A stretch of DNA of 5,505 nucleotides from contig CAIWGR010000164.1 in the NCBI GenBank assembly GCA_903912275.1, forward strand, positions 1 through 5,505, in the 5' to 3' direction. The translations under genes and the position numbers were made by a program. Positions 1 to 2,903 of the stretch are shown piece by piece. Every line of letters starts with the position of its first letter. Position 1 is the first letter of the stretch. The DNA is from an uncultured delta proteobacterium (lineage in GTDB: Bacteria > Myxococcota_A > Bradymonadia > REDH01). The notes beneath the pieces were generated by a model. The model saw only the letters and a program-made list of their open reading frames with translations, did not search any database and was not told where the DNA came from.

Positions 1-138
1 AAGCAGGACATCAAGGCGCGCAAGATCATGCCCCTCTCGCTCATGCCGGAAGGGCTCCTGCAGGCCTTCACGCCCGAGCAGCAGCGCGACCTCCTCGCCT
101 ATCTCATGGGCAATTCCCAGGTCCCGTTGGCGAAGTAA
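1..138 (+). CDS. C-terminal end of host gene, probable cytochrome c / haem-binding domain protein (5' partial)
   Basis: Open from the first base in frame 1, giving 45 residues and a TAA stop at 136-138. The tail contains KIMPLSLMPEGLLQAF and EQQRDLLAYLMGNSQ. From memory, the pattern P-x-GLL-x-x-(L/F)-T-x-E-x-x-x-DLLAYL is typical of the C-terminal haem-binding domain of large c-type cytochrome/dehydrogenase proteins abundant in Planctomycetes and Verrucomicrobia. The CXXCH haem motif would lie upstream of the window and cannot be seen. Codon use is ordinary for a high-GC genome (CGC for Arg, CCC and CCG for Pro), unlike the Ro gene downstream. The last 41 bases are repeated at 5382-5422, so this gene end served as the integration site and was left intact. 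It could be another protein with a similar tail. Confidence 0.75.
   Translation, partial: KQDIKARKIMPLSLMPEGLLQAFTPEQQRDLLAYLMGNSQVPLAK
98..138 (+). repeat. attL-like direct repeat, 41 bp, copy 1 (inside host gene 3' end)
   Basis: These 41 bases, from CCTATCTCATGG to GGCGAAGTAA, are identical to 5382-5422. The match stops abruptly on both sides (G97 versus A5381; T139 versus G5423). This copy is the coding end and stop codon of the host gene. A long perfect repeat of a gene's 3' end on both sides of foreign DNA is the usual footprint of site-specific integration that restores the target gene. Confidence 0.9.
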
Positions 139-194
139 TTTGGCATTTGGAGAGTCGCTACACCTCTATTCACCCGAAATACTGGTGTAACTAT

Positions 195-226
195 TTGATT
201 AACAACGAGATAAGGATATTTATAAT
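195..226 (+). promoter_or_regulatory. Possible promoter upstream of the RNA array
   Basis: A perfect -10 hexamer TATAAT lies at 221-226 in an AT-rich stretch. The best -35 match, TTGATT at 195-200, is 20 bases upstream, longer than the usual 16-18, so the -35 call is weak. Transcription from here would run through a leader of about 350 bases before the first tRNA-like RNA at 587. It is the only good -10 seen before the array. Confidence 0.4.
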
Positions 227-459
227 ACTTTGCTAACATCGTGATGTTTCCTATTGCATTACTCCCAGTGCCCCACCAATCTCAACTCATCCGAATGAGC
301 TCACGTCTAACAGCCTCAAGGCGACGACCCCCGTGTCGGTTAGCGCAGAACATTCATCCCGATCTTTTACATACCCAGCCGGAAGGCTCGGGGCCAAGAA
401 ATCAGAAAAGAAAAAACAAACCCCAGGGTGGGGCCGCCTAAACGAAACATAAAATCGCC

Positions 460-478
460 GGGCGGAGTCACTCCGCCC
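460..478. terminator. Strong GC hairpin, terminator-like on the minus strand
   Basis: A perfect 8-bp stem GGGCGGAG/CTCCGCCC has loop TCA. On the plus strand it is followed by TGGGATCAATTTC, with no U tract. On the minus strand, CGGCGATTTTATG follows, which would suit a terminator protecting the element's left end from antisense transcription. It could also be only a leader structure. Confidence 0.4.
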
Positions 479-543
479 TGGGATCAATTTCAAACGCTAG
501 GACTCACCTGCAAAGGAACGAAGCGGTAGTCGTAGCGAAGTCA

Positions 544-571
544 CTTCTAGGAATCAAGCGATTCGTAGAAG
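544..571 (+). other. Long hairpin just ahead of the array
   Basis: CTTCTA (544-549) pairs with TAGAAG (566-571), and GAATC (551-555) pairs with GATTC (560-564). There is one G/G mismatch and an AAGC loop. It ends 15 bases before the first tRNA-like RNA and may act in processing of the leader. Confidence 0.5.
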
Positions 572-586
572 AACTAAATTTAGAAT

Positions 587-714
587 CACGACCTAGCTTA
601 GCATAATAAAGCAGGGTATCGTCTCCGACAACTTGCCCGCATCGCGCGGACCGCAGGATGACGGTTATTGGATTTGGACCCCCTGAGGCCGGAGAATGAC
701 CGGCGGTCGTGACC
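587..714 (+). ncRNA. tRNA/Y-RNA-like chimera 1 (Ro-stem-like insert in anticodon arm)
   Basis: The tRNA frame is clear: acceptor CACGACC (587-593) pairs with GGTCGTG (705-711), then A712 and CC; D arm GCTT/AAGC (596-599/609-612); T stem GCCGG/CCGGC (688-692/700-704) with a non-canonical 7-base loop AGAATGA. The anticodon stem starts GGGT (614-617)/ACCC (678-681), but the loop holds about 60 extra bases. In it, GTCTCC (621-626) pairs with GGATGAC (656-662, one bulge), and CTTG (632-635) leads into CCGC-ATCGC-GCGG (637-649) and then CCG. The order CTTG-stem-CCG is the Y-like motif of this array, permuted. There is no readable anticodon, so translation is unlikely. An intron in a tRNA is the main alternative. 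Confidence 0.6.
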
Positions 715-731
715 TAATCAGTTCATCGCTC

Positions 732-817
732 AAGCCGGAGACGTGGTGGAACAGCAGGCACCGCCCGTTTAAGTTGGGCTGCCGTAAGGCGTAAGGGGGC
801 AAGTCCCTTCGGCTTCA
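732..817 (+). tRNA. tRNA-Leu(UAA)-like, irregular acceptor/D region
   Basis: The anticodon arm GCCCG/TGGGC (763-767, 775-779) frames loop TTTAAGT with anticodon TAA and U33. A class II variable arm GCC-GTAA-GGC follows (781-790), then T stem AAGGG/CCCTT (793-797/805-809) with an unusual loop GGCAAGT. A long variable arm fits leucine tRNA. The acceptor is odd: AAGCCG (732-737) pairs with CGGCTT (810-815), leaving about six extra bases before the D arm, while a competing pairing GCCGGAG/CTTCGGC would break the T stem. No CCA is encoded. It is probably a decayed or remodelled leucine tRNA; start and end are approximate. Confidence 0.6.
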
Positions 818-821
818 CTTT

Positions 822-893
822 GATTCGGTAGTTCAAAGGATAGAACCGGCGGCTTCTACCCGTCACATGCAGGTTCGATTCCTGCCCGGATCA
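822..893 (+). tRNA. tRNA-Arg(UCU)
   Basis: All four arms form: acceptor GATTCGG (822-828) with CCGGATC (886-892), one G-U pair; D arm GTTC/GAAC; anticodon stem GGCGG/CCGTC with loop CTTCTAC, anticodon TCT and U33 kept; T stem GCAGG/CCTGC with loop TTCGATT. Discriminator is A893, with no encoded CCA. It decodes AGA (and AGG by wobble), the codon family used for every arginine of the Ro gene downstream. Confidence 0.93.
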
Positions 894-918
894 CGCTTTC
901 GTAAATTCACATACTTTT

Positions 919-931
919 CCAGCATAGCTGG
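919..931 (+). other. Spacer hairpin before Y-like RNA 1
   Basis: Perfect CCAGC-ATA-GCTGG stem-loop between tRNA-Arg(UCU) and the first Y-RNA-like hairpin. It is one of several short perfect hairpins that separate RNA units in this array and may direct processing. Confidence 0.5.
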
Positions 932-940
932 ATTCCTTTC

Positions 941-989
941 GAGCCGACAGCCAAGGTTTATACGACATCCCTTAGCGAATCACTTGCTC
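941..989 (+). ncRNA. Y-RNA-like hairpin 1 (candidate Ro-binding RNA)
   Basis: GAGC (941-944) pairs with GCTC (986-989). CGA (945-947) faces CTT (983-985), preceded by CA. An upper stem AAGG/CCTT (953-956/970-973) closes a loop beginning TTTATACGACAT. Known Y RNAs bind Ro60 through a lower stem, a conserved CGA on the 5' strand facing CUU on the 3' strand (CACUUGAC in human Y RNAs), then an upper stem. This element reproduces that order, with CACTTGCTC as its 3' strand. It is preceded by CCTTTC. The assignment rests on motif and on linkage to a Ro60 gene, not on a database match. Confidence 0.6.
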
Positions 990-1015
990 ATCCTTCATTT
1001 ACAGTCCGGACCAAA

Positions 1016-1046
1016 GAGCCCGCCGACGTGTTCCCGCGTCGGGCTC
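1016..1046 (+). other. GC-rich hairpin
   Basis: GAGCCCG (1016-1022) pairs with CGGGCTC (1040-1046), and ACG/CGT pairs inside. It lies directly before a second long hairpin with a Ro-like tip. Without a following U tract it is not a clear terminator. Confidence 0.5.
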
Positions 1047-1048
1047 GC

Positions 1049-1114
1049 CTGGGTCCGCTTCGCATCATCACTTGCTTTGCTTCAGCGCCGGCAGGCGATG
1101 CGCGGTGGGTCCAG
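1049..1114 (+). ncRNA. Y-RNA-like long hairpin with permuted Ro-like tip
   Basis: CGCATC (1061-1066) pairs with GATGCG (1097-1102), and flanking CCTGG (1049-1053) and CCAGG (1110-1114) can pair to extend it. Inside is ATCA-CTT-GCT (1067-1076), a TTGCTTC loop, then AGC-GCCG (1084-1090). This is the CTTG..CCG order seen in the four chimeras. Sequence following it, GGTTCAATC at 1114-1122, recalls a T loop, but I could not build an acceptor stem around it. It may be a broken fifth chimera. Confidence 0.4.
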
Positions 1115-1134
1115 GTTCAATCAGGAAAACCTTT

Positions 1135-1222
1135 CGGTGACATGGGTCCATGGTGGACCGGCAGGGCGTAACCCTGTTCTCGTCGCAGACGACATCGGGT
1201 TCGAATCCTGCGTCACCGACCA
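1135..1222 (+). tRNA. tRNA-Tyr(GUA), class II, with C33
   Basis: Acceptor CGGTGAC (1135-1141) pairs perfectly with GTCACCG (1212-1218); discriminator A and encoded CCA end at 1222. D arm is GGTC/GACC. Anticodon stem GCAGG/CCTGT frames loop GCGTAAC with anticodon GTA, but position 33 is C, not the near-universal U. A long variable arm TCGTC-GCA-GACGA fits bacterial tyrosine tRNA. T loop is TTCGAAT; the T stem has one mismatch at its base. A 5-bp alternative CAGGG/CCCTG would shrink the anticodon loop to five bases. Confidence 0.82.
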
Positions 1223-1227
1223 TTTTT

Positions 1228-1308
1228 GAGCCGCTTGCGCTAGGTTACCGTAAATAACCCTCTAGCGCTAACGACACGCTGATCTTCAGCGAGGTCACTC
1301 CCTTGCTC
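1228..1308 (+). ncRNA. Y-RNA-like hairpin 2 (two-hairpin form)
   Basis: It starts directly after the CCA of tRNA-Tyr and a T run. GAGC (1228-1231) pairs with GCTC (1305-1308), with CTT (1302-1304) on the 3' strand and CGC where the other copies mostly have CGA. The upper stem is perfect, GCGCTAG (1237-1243) with CTAGCGC (1262-1268), topped by GTTA/TAAC. A second hairpin CGCTGA-TCT-TCAGCG (1277-1291) lies on the 3' side, absent from copies 1 and 4. The shared GGTTA loop start and CTTGCTC end tie it to the family. Confidence 0.55.
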
Positions 1309-1318
1309 AAAATATTTC

Positions 1319-1389
1319 GGACGATTGTCTTAACGGTAAAGTAGCCGAGTGAAACCCGGCATATATTGGTTCAACTCCAGTATCGTCCA
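1319..1389 (+). tRNA. tRNA-Phe(GAA)
   Basis: Acceptor GGACGAT (1319-1325) pairs with ATCGTCC (1382-1388), discriminator A, no CCA. The D arm is weak, with a TCTT/AAGT pairing containing one mismatch. Anticodon stem GCCGA/CCGGC has an A-C mismatch next to loop GTGAAAC; anticodon GAA with U33. T loop is TTCAACT on a stem ATTGG/CCAGT with one wobble. The overall frame is right for phenylalanine, with more imperfections than a housekeeping gene. Confidence 0.8.
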
Positions 1390-1402
1390 CTTTTCAAAAC
1401 CC

Positions 1403-1477
1403 CGTGCGTTCCTCTATTGGTAAGAACGGGGGTCTAGGACCCCCCAGAAGGAAGTTCGATTCTTCCACGCGCGACCA
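1403..1477 (+). tRNA. tRNA with anticodon loop TCTAGGA (UAG or CUA), identity uncertain
   Basis: Acceptor CGTGCGT (1403-1409) pairs with ACGCGCG (1467-1473), then A and encoded CCA. T stem GGAAG/CTTCC has loop TTCGATT. The anticodon stem is five perfect G-C pairs (1428-1432/1440-1444). Counting from this stem, the loop is TCTAGGA, so the anticodon is TAG, but position 33 is C. A short 5-base variable loop does not fit leucine, which would read CUA. If the single T at 1433 acted as U33, the anticodon would be CTA, an amber (UAG) decoder. The D stem has a mismatch. Confidence 0.75.
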
Positions 1478-1484
1478 ATTCAAC

Positions 1485-1511
1485 CGGAGATAGCCTAGCT
1501 GGGCTTCTCCG
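1485..1511 (+). other. Spacer hairpin before Y-like RNA 3
   Basis: CGGAGA (1485-1490) pairs with TCTCCG (1506-1511), and AGCC/GGCT pairs inside. It is followed by TCCCTTTC and then the third Y-like hairpin. The run GGAGATAGCCTAGCTGGG also resembles a tRNA 5' end plus D arm, so it could be a tRNA remnant folded into a spacer. Confidence 0.5.
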
Positions 1512-1519
1512 TCCCTTTC

Positions 1520-1639
1520 GAGCCGACCGCCGTCGGTTATCCACAACCACCGCAATGGAAAATTGCCAGCTGATGCGCGCAAGCGTGGCGATCCGGGCAA
1601 CCGGTTCATCGGCAATATCCCGACGGCAAATCCTTGCTC
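1520..1639 (+). ncRNA. Y-RNA-like RNA 3 with large apical domain
   Basis: GAGC (1520-1523) pairs with GCTC (1636-1639); CGA (1524-1526) faces CTT (1633-1635). The upper stem is GCCGTCGG (1529-1536) with CCGACGGC (1620-1627), 8 bp perfect. The loop opens with TTATCCAC and carries an extra folded domain: ATTGCC/GGCAAT (1562-1567/1611-1616), GATG/CATC (1572-1575/1607-1610), and two GCAA tetraloop hairpins, CGC-GCAA-GCG (1576-1585) and CCGG-GCAA-CCGG (1593-1604). Bacterial Y RNAs are known to carry an effector domain away from the Ro-binding stem; this branched domain sits where one would be. I could not match it to a tRNA-like fold. Confidence 0.6.
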
Positions 1640-1646
1640 GAATCCT

Positions 1647-1661
1647 CCAGGCCAAGCCTGG
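1647..1661 (+). other. Spacer hairpin after Y-like RNA 3
   Basis: Perfect 6-bp stem-loop CCAGGC-CAA-GCCTGG between the third Y-like RNA and tRNA-Pro(UGG). Confidence 0.5.
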
Positions 1662-1667
1662 GTTTAG

Positions 1668-1742
1668 CACTCATTAGCGTAATGGTATCGCGCTCGGTTT
1701 GGGACCGAGAGGGTGGAGGTTCAAGTCCTCCATGGGTGACCA
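1668..1742 (+). tRNA. tRNA-Pro(UGG)
   Basis: Acceptor CACTCAT (1668-1674) pairs with ATGGGTG (1732-1738), one wobble, then A and encoded CCA. D arm is GCG/CGC with a GG-containing loop. Anticodon stem CTCGG/CCGAG frames TTTGGGA, anticodon TGG with U33. T stem GGAGG/CCTCC carries TTCAAGT. A fully regular cloverleaf. Confidence 0.94.
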
Positions 1743-1748
1743 TCTCCC

Positions 1749-1770
1749 GCTTTCCCAGTATGGGGAAAGC
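1749..1770 (+). other. Spacer hairpin between tRNA-Pro(UGG) and tRNA-Arg(ACG)
   Basis: Perfect 8-bp stem GCTTTCCC/GGGAAAGC with loop AGTATG, filling most of the gap between the two tRNAs. Confidence 0.5.
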
Positions 1771-1778
1771 ACGTTATC

Positions 1779-1853
1779 GTTCGGGTCTTCCAACGGATAA
1801 GATCGCCGGCTACGAACCGGCAAATGAAGGTTCGATTCCTTCCCCGAACCCCA
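1779..1853 (+). tRNA. tRNA-Arg(ACG)
   Basis: Acceptor GTTCGGG (1779-1785) pairs with CCCGAAC (1843-1849), then C and encoded CCA. Anticodon stem GCCGG/CCGGC frames CTACGAA, the classic bacterial Arg-ACG loop, in which A34 is normally converted to inosine by TadA. T stem GAAGG/CCTTC carries TTCGATT. The D arm is unusual: the best pairing TCTT/AAGA (1786-1789/1799-1802) uses up the normal position 8-9 linker. It would decode CGU/CGC, codons the Ro gene avoids. Confidence 0.88.
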
Positions 1854-1857
1854 TTTC

Positions 1858-1911
1858 GAGCCGAAGATCGAGAGTTACTACGCAACAAACCCTCTCAATC
1901 GCACCTTGCTC
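1858..1911 (+). ncRNA. Y-RNA-like hairpin 4
   Basis: GAGC (1858-1861) pairs with GCTC (1908-1911); CGA (1862-1864) faces CTT (1905-1907), with CAC before CTT. The upper stem is GAT/ATC plus GAGAG/CTCTC (1866-1874/1892-1900, small bulge). The loop TTACTACGCAACAAACC resembles the loop of copy 1 and the sequence after the insert in chimera 4 (TTATACGCAAAC). It begins five bases after the CCA of tRNA-Arg(ACG), following TTTC. This is the clearest of the small copies. Confidence 0.65.
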
Positions 1912-1917
1912 GTTTGT

Positions 1918-1933
1918 CGCGTCCATCGACGCG
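1918..1933 (+). other. Spacer hairpin after Y-like RNA 4
   Basis: Perfect 6-bp stem-loop CGCGTC-CATC-GACGCG between the fourth Y-like RNA and tRNA-Pro(GGG). Confidence 0.5.
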
Positions 1934-1944
1934 CCCATTTCAAA

Positions 1945-2020
1945 CAGGACATAGCTCAGCAGGCAGAGCGCGTGCTCGGGGTGCACGAGGCCACGGGATC
2001 GAAGCCCGTTTTCCTGACCA
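1945..2020 (+). tRNA. tRNA-Pro(GGG) with C33
   Basis: Acceptor CAGGACA (1945-1951) pairs with TTTCCTG (2010-2016) with one C-T mismatch, then A and encoded CCA. D arm is GCTC/GAGC. Anticodon stem CGTGC/GCACG frames TCGGGGT, anticodon GGG, but position 33 is C. T stem ACGGG/CCCGT carries ATCGAAG, off the TTCRANY consensus. It would decode CCC and CCU, the only proline codons I find in the Ro gene. Confidence 0.87.
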
Positions 2021-2025
2021 ATTAT

Positions 2026-2146
2026 GCGGACGTACTTCTACGTTCGGCGCACTCCTAGTCCAACACCTTGCCCAGCGATGGGCCGTCCGGATCCTAGGTT
2101 ATCTCGGCAATACGCGCCAGCAGGTGAAATCCCTGCCGTCCGCACC
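2026..2146 (+). ncRNA. tRNA/Y-RNA-like chimera 2
   Basis: Acceptor GCGGACG (2026-2032) pairs with CGTCCGC (2137-2143), then A and CC. T stem GCAGG/CCTGC (2120-2124/2132-2136) carries loop TGAAATC instead of TTCRANY. Anticodon stem GGCGC/GCGCC (2046-2050/2114-2118) is perfect, but its loop contains 63 bases. In them CCTAG pairs with CTAGG (2054-2058/2094-2098), TCC with GGA, and CTT-GCCC-AGCGAT-GGGC-CG (2067-2085) forms the permuted Ro-like tip. The D arm is poor and the variable loop is a single base. The perfect anticodon stem places the insert in the anticodon loop. Confidence 0.62.
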
Positions 2147-2152
2147 TTTCCT

Positions 2153-2226
2153 GTCCGGGTAGCTCAAATGCACAGAGCAGCTAGGTCCTAACTAGCAGGT
2201 TGAGAGTTGGAATCTCTCTTCGGGCA
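2153..2226 (+). tRNA. tRNA-Arg(CCU)
   Basis: Acceptor GTCCGGG (2153-2159) pairs with TTCGGGC (2219-2225) through several wobbles; discriminator A, no CCA. D arm GCTC/GAGC; anticodon stem GCTAG/CTAGC frames GTCCTAA, anticodon CCT with U33. T stem GAGAG/CTCTC carries TTGGAAT, one base off consensus. It decodes AGG, used for 17 of the 24 arginines in the Ro gene by my count. Confidence 0.9.
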
Positions 2227-2234
2227 CACTTTCT

Positions 2235-2363
2235 GAAGGGGTAGCTTAATCAAAGCACCGTGAAAACATCCAGCGCACCACCTTGCTCGGGCAACCGGAG
2301 CCGCTCGTGTTGGGTTATCTCGATAAGCTCGGAGCTGCGGGTGAAAACCCCGCCCCCTTCACC
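2235..2363 (+). ncRNA. tRNA/Y-RNA-like chimera 3
   Basis: Acceptor GAAGGGG (2235-2241) pairs with CCCCTTC (2354-2360), then A and CC. D arm GCTT/AAGC has a short loop. T stem GCGGG/CCCGC carries TGAAAAC. The anticodon stem CCGTG/CTCGG (2258-2262/2328-2332) has one mismatch and frames 65 bases. Within them, CAC (2276-2278) can pair with GTG (2307-2309) as an upper stem, and CTT-GCTC-GG-GCAA-CC-G-GAGC-CG (2282-2303) makes the permuted Ro-like tip capped by a GNRA tetraloop. Its closing stem and CTTG/CCG flanks match the ends of the Y-like hairpins exactly, in reversed order. No anticodon can be read. Confidence 0.68.
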
Positions 2364-2369
2364 TTTTAT

Positions 2370-2446
2370 AGTCGCATAGCTCAGCTGGTCAGAGCGCCGG
2401 GCAGATAACCCGGAGACCGATGGTTCGAACCCATCTGTGACTACCA
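2370..2446 (+). tRNA. tRNA-Ile(GAU) with A33
   Basis: Acceptor AGTCGCA (2370-2376) pairs with TGTGACT (2436-2442), one wobble, then A and encoded CCA. D arm GCTC/GAGC with a GG loop, anticodon stem CCGGG/CCCGG, T stem GATGG/CCATC with TTCGAAC: all regular. The anticodon loop is CAGATAA, so the anticodon is GAT, but position 33 is A where U is expected. It is otherwise very close to a standard bacterial isoleucine tRNA. Confidence 0.9.
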
Positions 2447-2452
2447 TTTCAG

Positions 2453-2473
2453 GGGATGATCCATAATCATTCC
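2453..2473 (+). other. Spacer hairpin before chimera 4
   Basis: GGGATGAT (2453-2460) pairs with ATCATTCC (2466-2473), one G-U, with loop CCATA. It separates tRNA-Ile from chimera 4. Confidence 0.5.
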
Positions 2474-2481
2474 AAATTTCA

Positions 2482-2613
2482 GGAGGGGTCGTCTAATCCT
2501 AAGACAGCGCGACAAACATCCAACGCAACCAACTTGCTCGGGTAACCAGAGCCGACCGTTGTTGGGTTATACGCAAACTCGTCATGCGGGTGAAAATCCC
2601 GCCCCCTCCGCCA
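2482..2613 (+). ncRNA. tRNA/Y-RNA-like chimera 4, with encoded CCA
   Basis: Acceptor GGAGGGG (2482-2488) pairs perfectly with CCCCTCC (2603-2609), then G and encoded CCA. D arm GTCT/AGAC; T stem GCGGG/CCCGC with loop TGAAAAT. Anticodon stem GCGCG/CTCGT (2507-2511/2578-2582) has one mismatch and frames 66 bases: CAACG pairs with CGTTG (2522-2525 region with 2557-2561), and CTT-GCTC-GG-GTAA-CC-A-GAGC-CG (2533-2554) forms the tip with a GTAA (GNRA) tetraloop. It shares long stretches with chimera 3 (ACATCCA, TTGCTCGGG, GTTGGGTTAT), so the two are related. The encoded CCA argues that it ends as a mature tRNA-like 3' terminus. Confidence 0.7.
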
Positions 2614-2620
2614 ATTTAAT

Positions 2621-2696
2621 GGGCTGTTCAGACCTATGGTTAGGTCAATTGCGTCGCAAACAACGTTCAGGGGTTCGACTCCCCAACGGTCCACCA
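2621..2696 (+). tRNA. tRNA-like, possibly Cys(GCA), with disturbed anticodon stem
   Basis: Acceptor GGGCTGT (2621-2627) pairs with ACGGTCC (2686-2692) using wobbles, then A and encoded CCA. D arm is GACC/GGTC. T loop is TTCGACT on four G-C pairs, the same loop as E. coli tRNA-Cys. The anticodon region TTGCGTCGCAAACAA forms only three clean pairs (TTG/CAA); a loop TCGCAAA would give anticodon GCA with C33. A competing hairpin TTGC-GTC-GCAA exists. Pair 3-70 is G-U. Identity is a guess. Confidence 0.6.
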
Positions 2697-2702
2697 TTTA
2701 TC

Positions 2703-2774
2703 GGGAGATTAGTGTAATCGGCAGCACGGGACTCTGGCGAGGACCTGGACGGGATTCGAGTTCCCGATCTTCCA
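2703..2774 (+). tRNA. tRNA-Ala(GGC)
   Basis: Acceptor GGGAGAT (2703-2709) pairs with ATCTTCC (2767-2773). The third pair is G2705-T2771, that is G3-U70, the alanine identity element, and the discriminator is A; CCC follows instead of CCA. D arm GTG/CAC. Anticodon stem GGACT/GGACC has one A-A mismatch and a wobble and frames CTGGCGA, anticodon GGC with U33. T stem CGGGA/TCCCG carries TTCGAGT. The G3-U70 pair and the anticodon agree. Confidence 0.85.
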
Positions 2775-2783
2775 CCCTCTCAA

Positions 2784-2851
2784 GGCAGCGCCCATAGGTT
2801 GGCCGACGGACTCATAAGCCGTCCGTGACGATTCGAATTCGTCCGTTGCCT
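2784..2851 (+). tRNA. tRNA-Met(CAU)-like, short D arm
   Basis: Acceptor GGCAGCG (2784-2790) pairs with CGTTGCC (2844-2850), one wobble; discriminator T, no CCA. The anticodon stem ACGGA/GCCGT, with one A-G mismatch and a stacked G-C below, frames CTCATAA, anticodon CAT with U33, as in elongator tRNA-Met. T stem GACGA/TCGTC carries TTCGAAT. The D arm is cut down to about CC/GG, making the whole molecule about 68 bases. It could instead be an isoleucine tRNA with modified C34; the sequence cannot decide. Confidence 0.78.
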
Positions 2852-2870
2852 CTTTGTTACGCACCCGCGG

Positions 2871-2903
2871 CCGGGGGCTTCCGTTCGTTACGGAGGCTCC
2901 CGG
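2871..2903 (+). terminator. Strong hairpin closing the RNA array
   Basis: CCGGGGGCTTCCGT (2871-2884) pairs over 14 bp, with two G-U pairs, to ACGGAGGCTCCCGG (2890-2903), loop TCGTT. It lies 19 bases after the last tRNA and 83 bases before the Ro gene. There is no proper U tract (ACGTCGTCATC follows), so it may stop transcription only partly or protect the 3' end of the array transcript. Confidence 0.55.

Larger units (their letters stand above)
139..586 (+). other. Gene-free leader between attL and the RNA array
   Basis: I find no convincing coding region here; the small open frame 241-441 has no coding character. It holds hairpins: TACACC/GGTGTA (159-164/184-189); AGCC-GGAA-GGCT (378-389); CCCC-AGGGT-GGGG (421-433); GGGCGGAG/CTCCGCCC with a 3-base loop (460-478); an imperfect GCTAGGACT/AGTCGTAGC pairing (about 495-535); and a long hairpin at 544-571. 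It probably combines attachment-site accessory DNA, a promoter and a structured RNA leader. Confidence 0.5.

Noticed and set aside
941..1911. Regular spacing of repeated hairpins as a CRISPR-like array.
   Set aside because: Units are about 290-340 nt apart, the repeats are not identical, and the intervals are tRNA genes.
241..2162. Plus-strand open frames at 241-441, 867-1229, 1634-1954 and 1824-2162.
   Set aside because: The last three run straight through tRNA and hairpin genes and the first has no coding character, start signal or recognisable product.
2518..2567. Integron attC-like core sites: ATCCAAC (RYYYAAC) and GTTGGGT (GTTRRRY) flanking a hairpin, suggesting tRNA gene cassettes.
   Set aside because: The pair lies inside a tRNA body (chimera 4), not between units, and the stand-alone hairpins lack these cores. 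The shared signal is better explained by the CTTGCTC/GAGCCG stem.
2026..2613. Chimera inserts as group I introns or archaeal-type introns in tRNA anticodon loops.
   Set aside because: About 58 extra bases is far too short for a group I core, and no intron endonuclease is expected in bacteria. The inserts also match the Y-like hairpins. An unknown intron type is not fully excluded.
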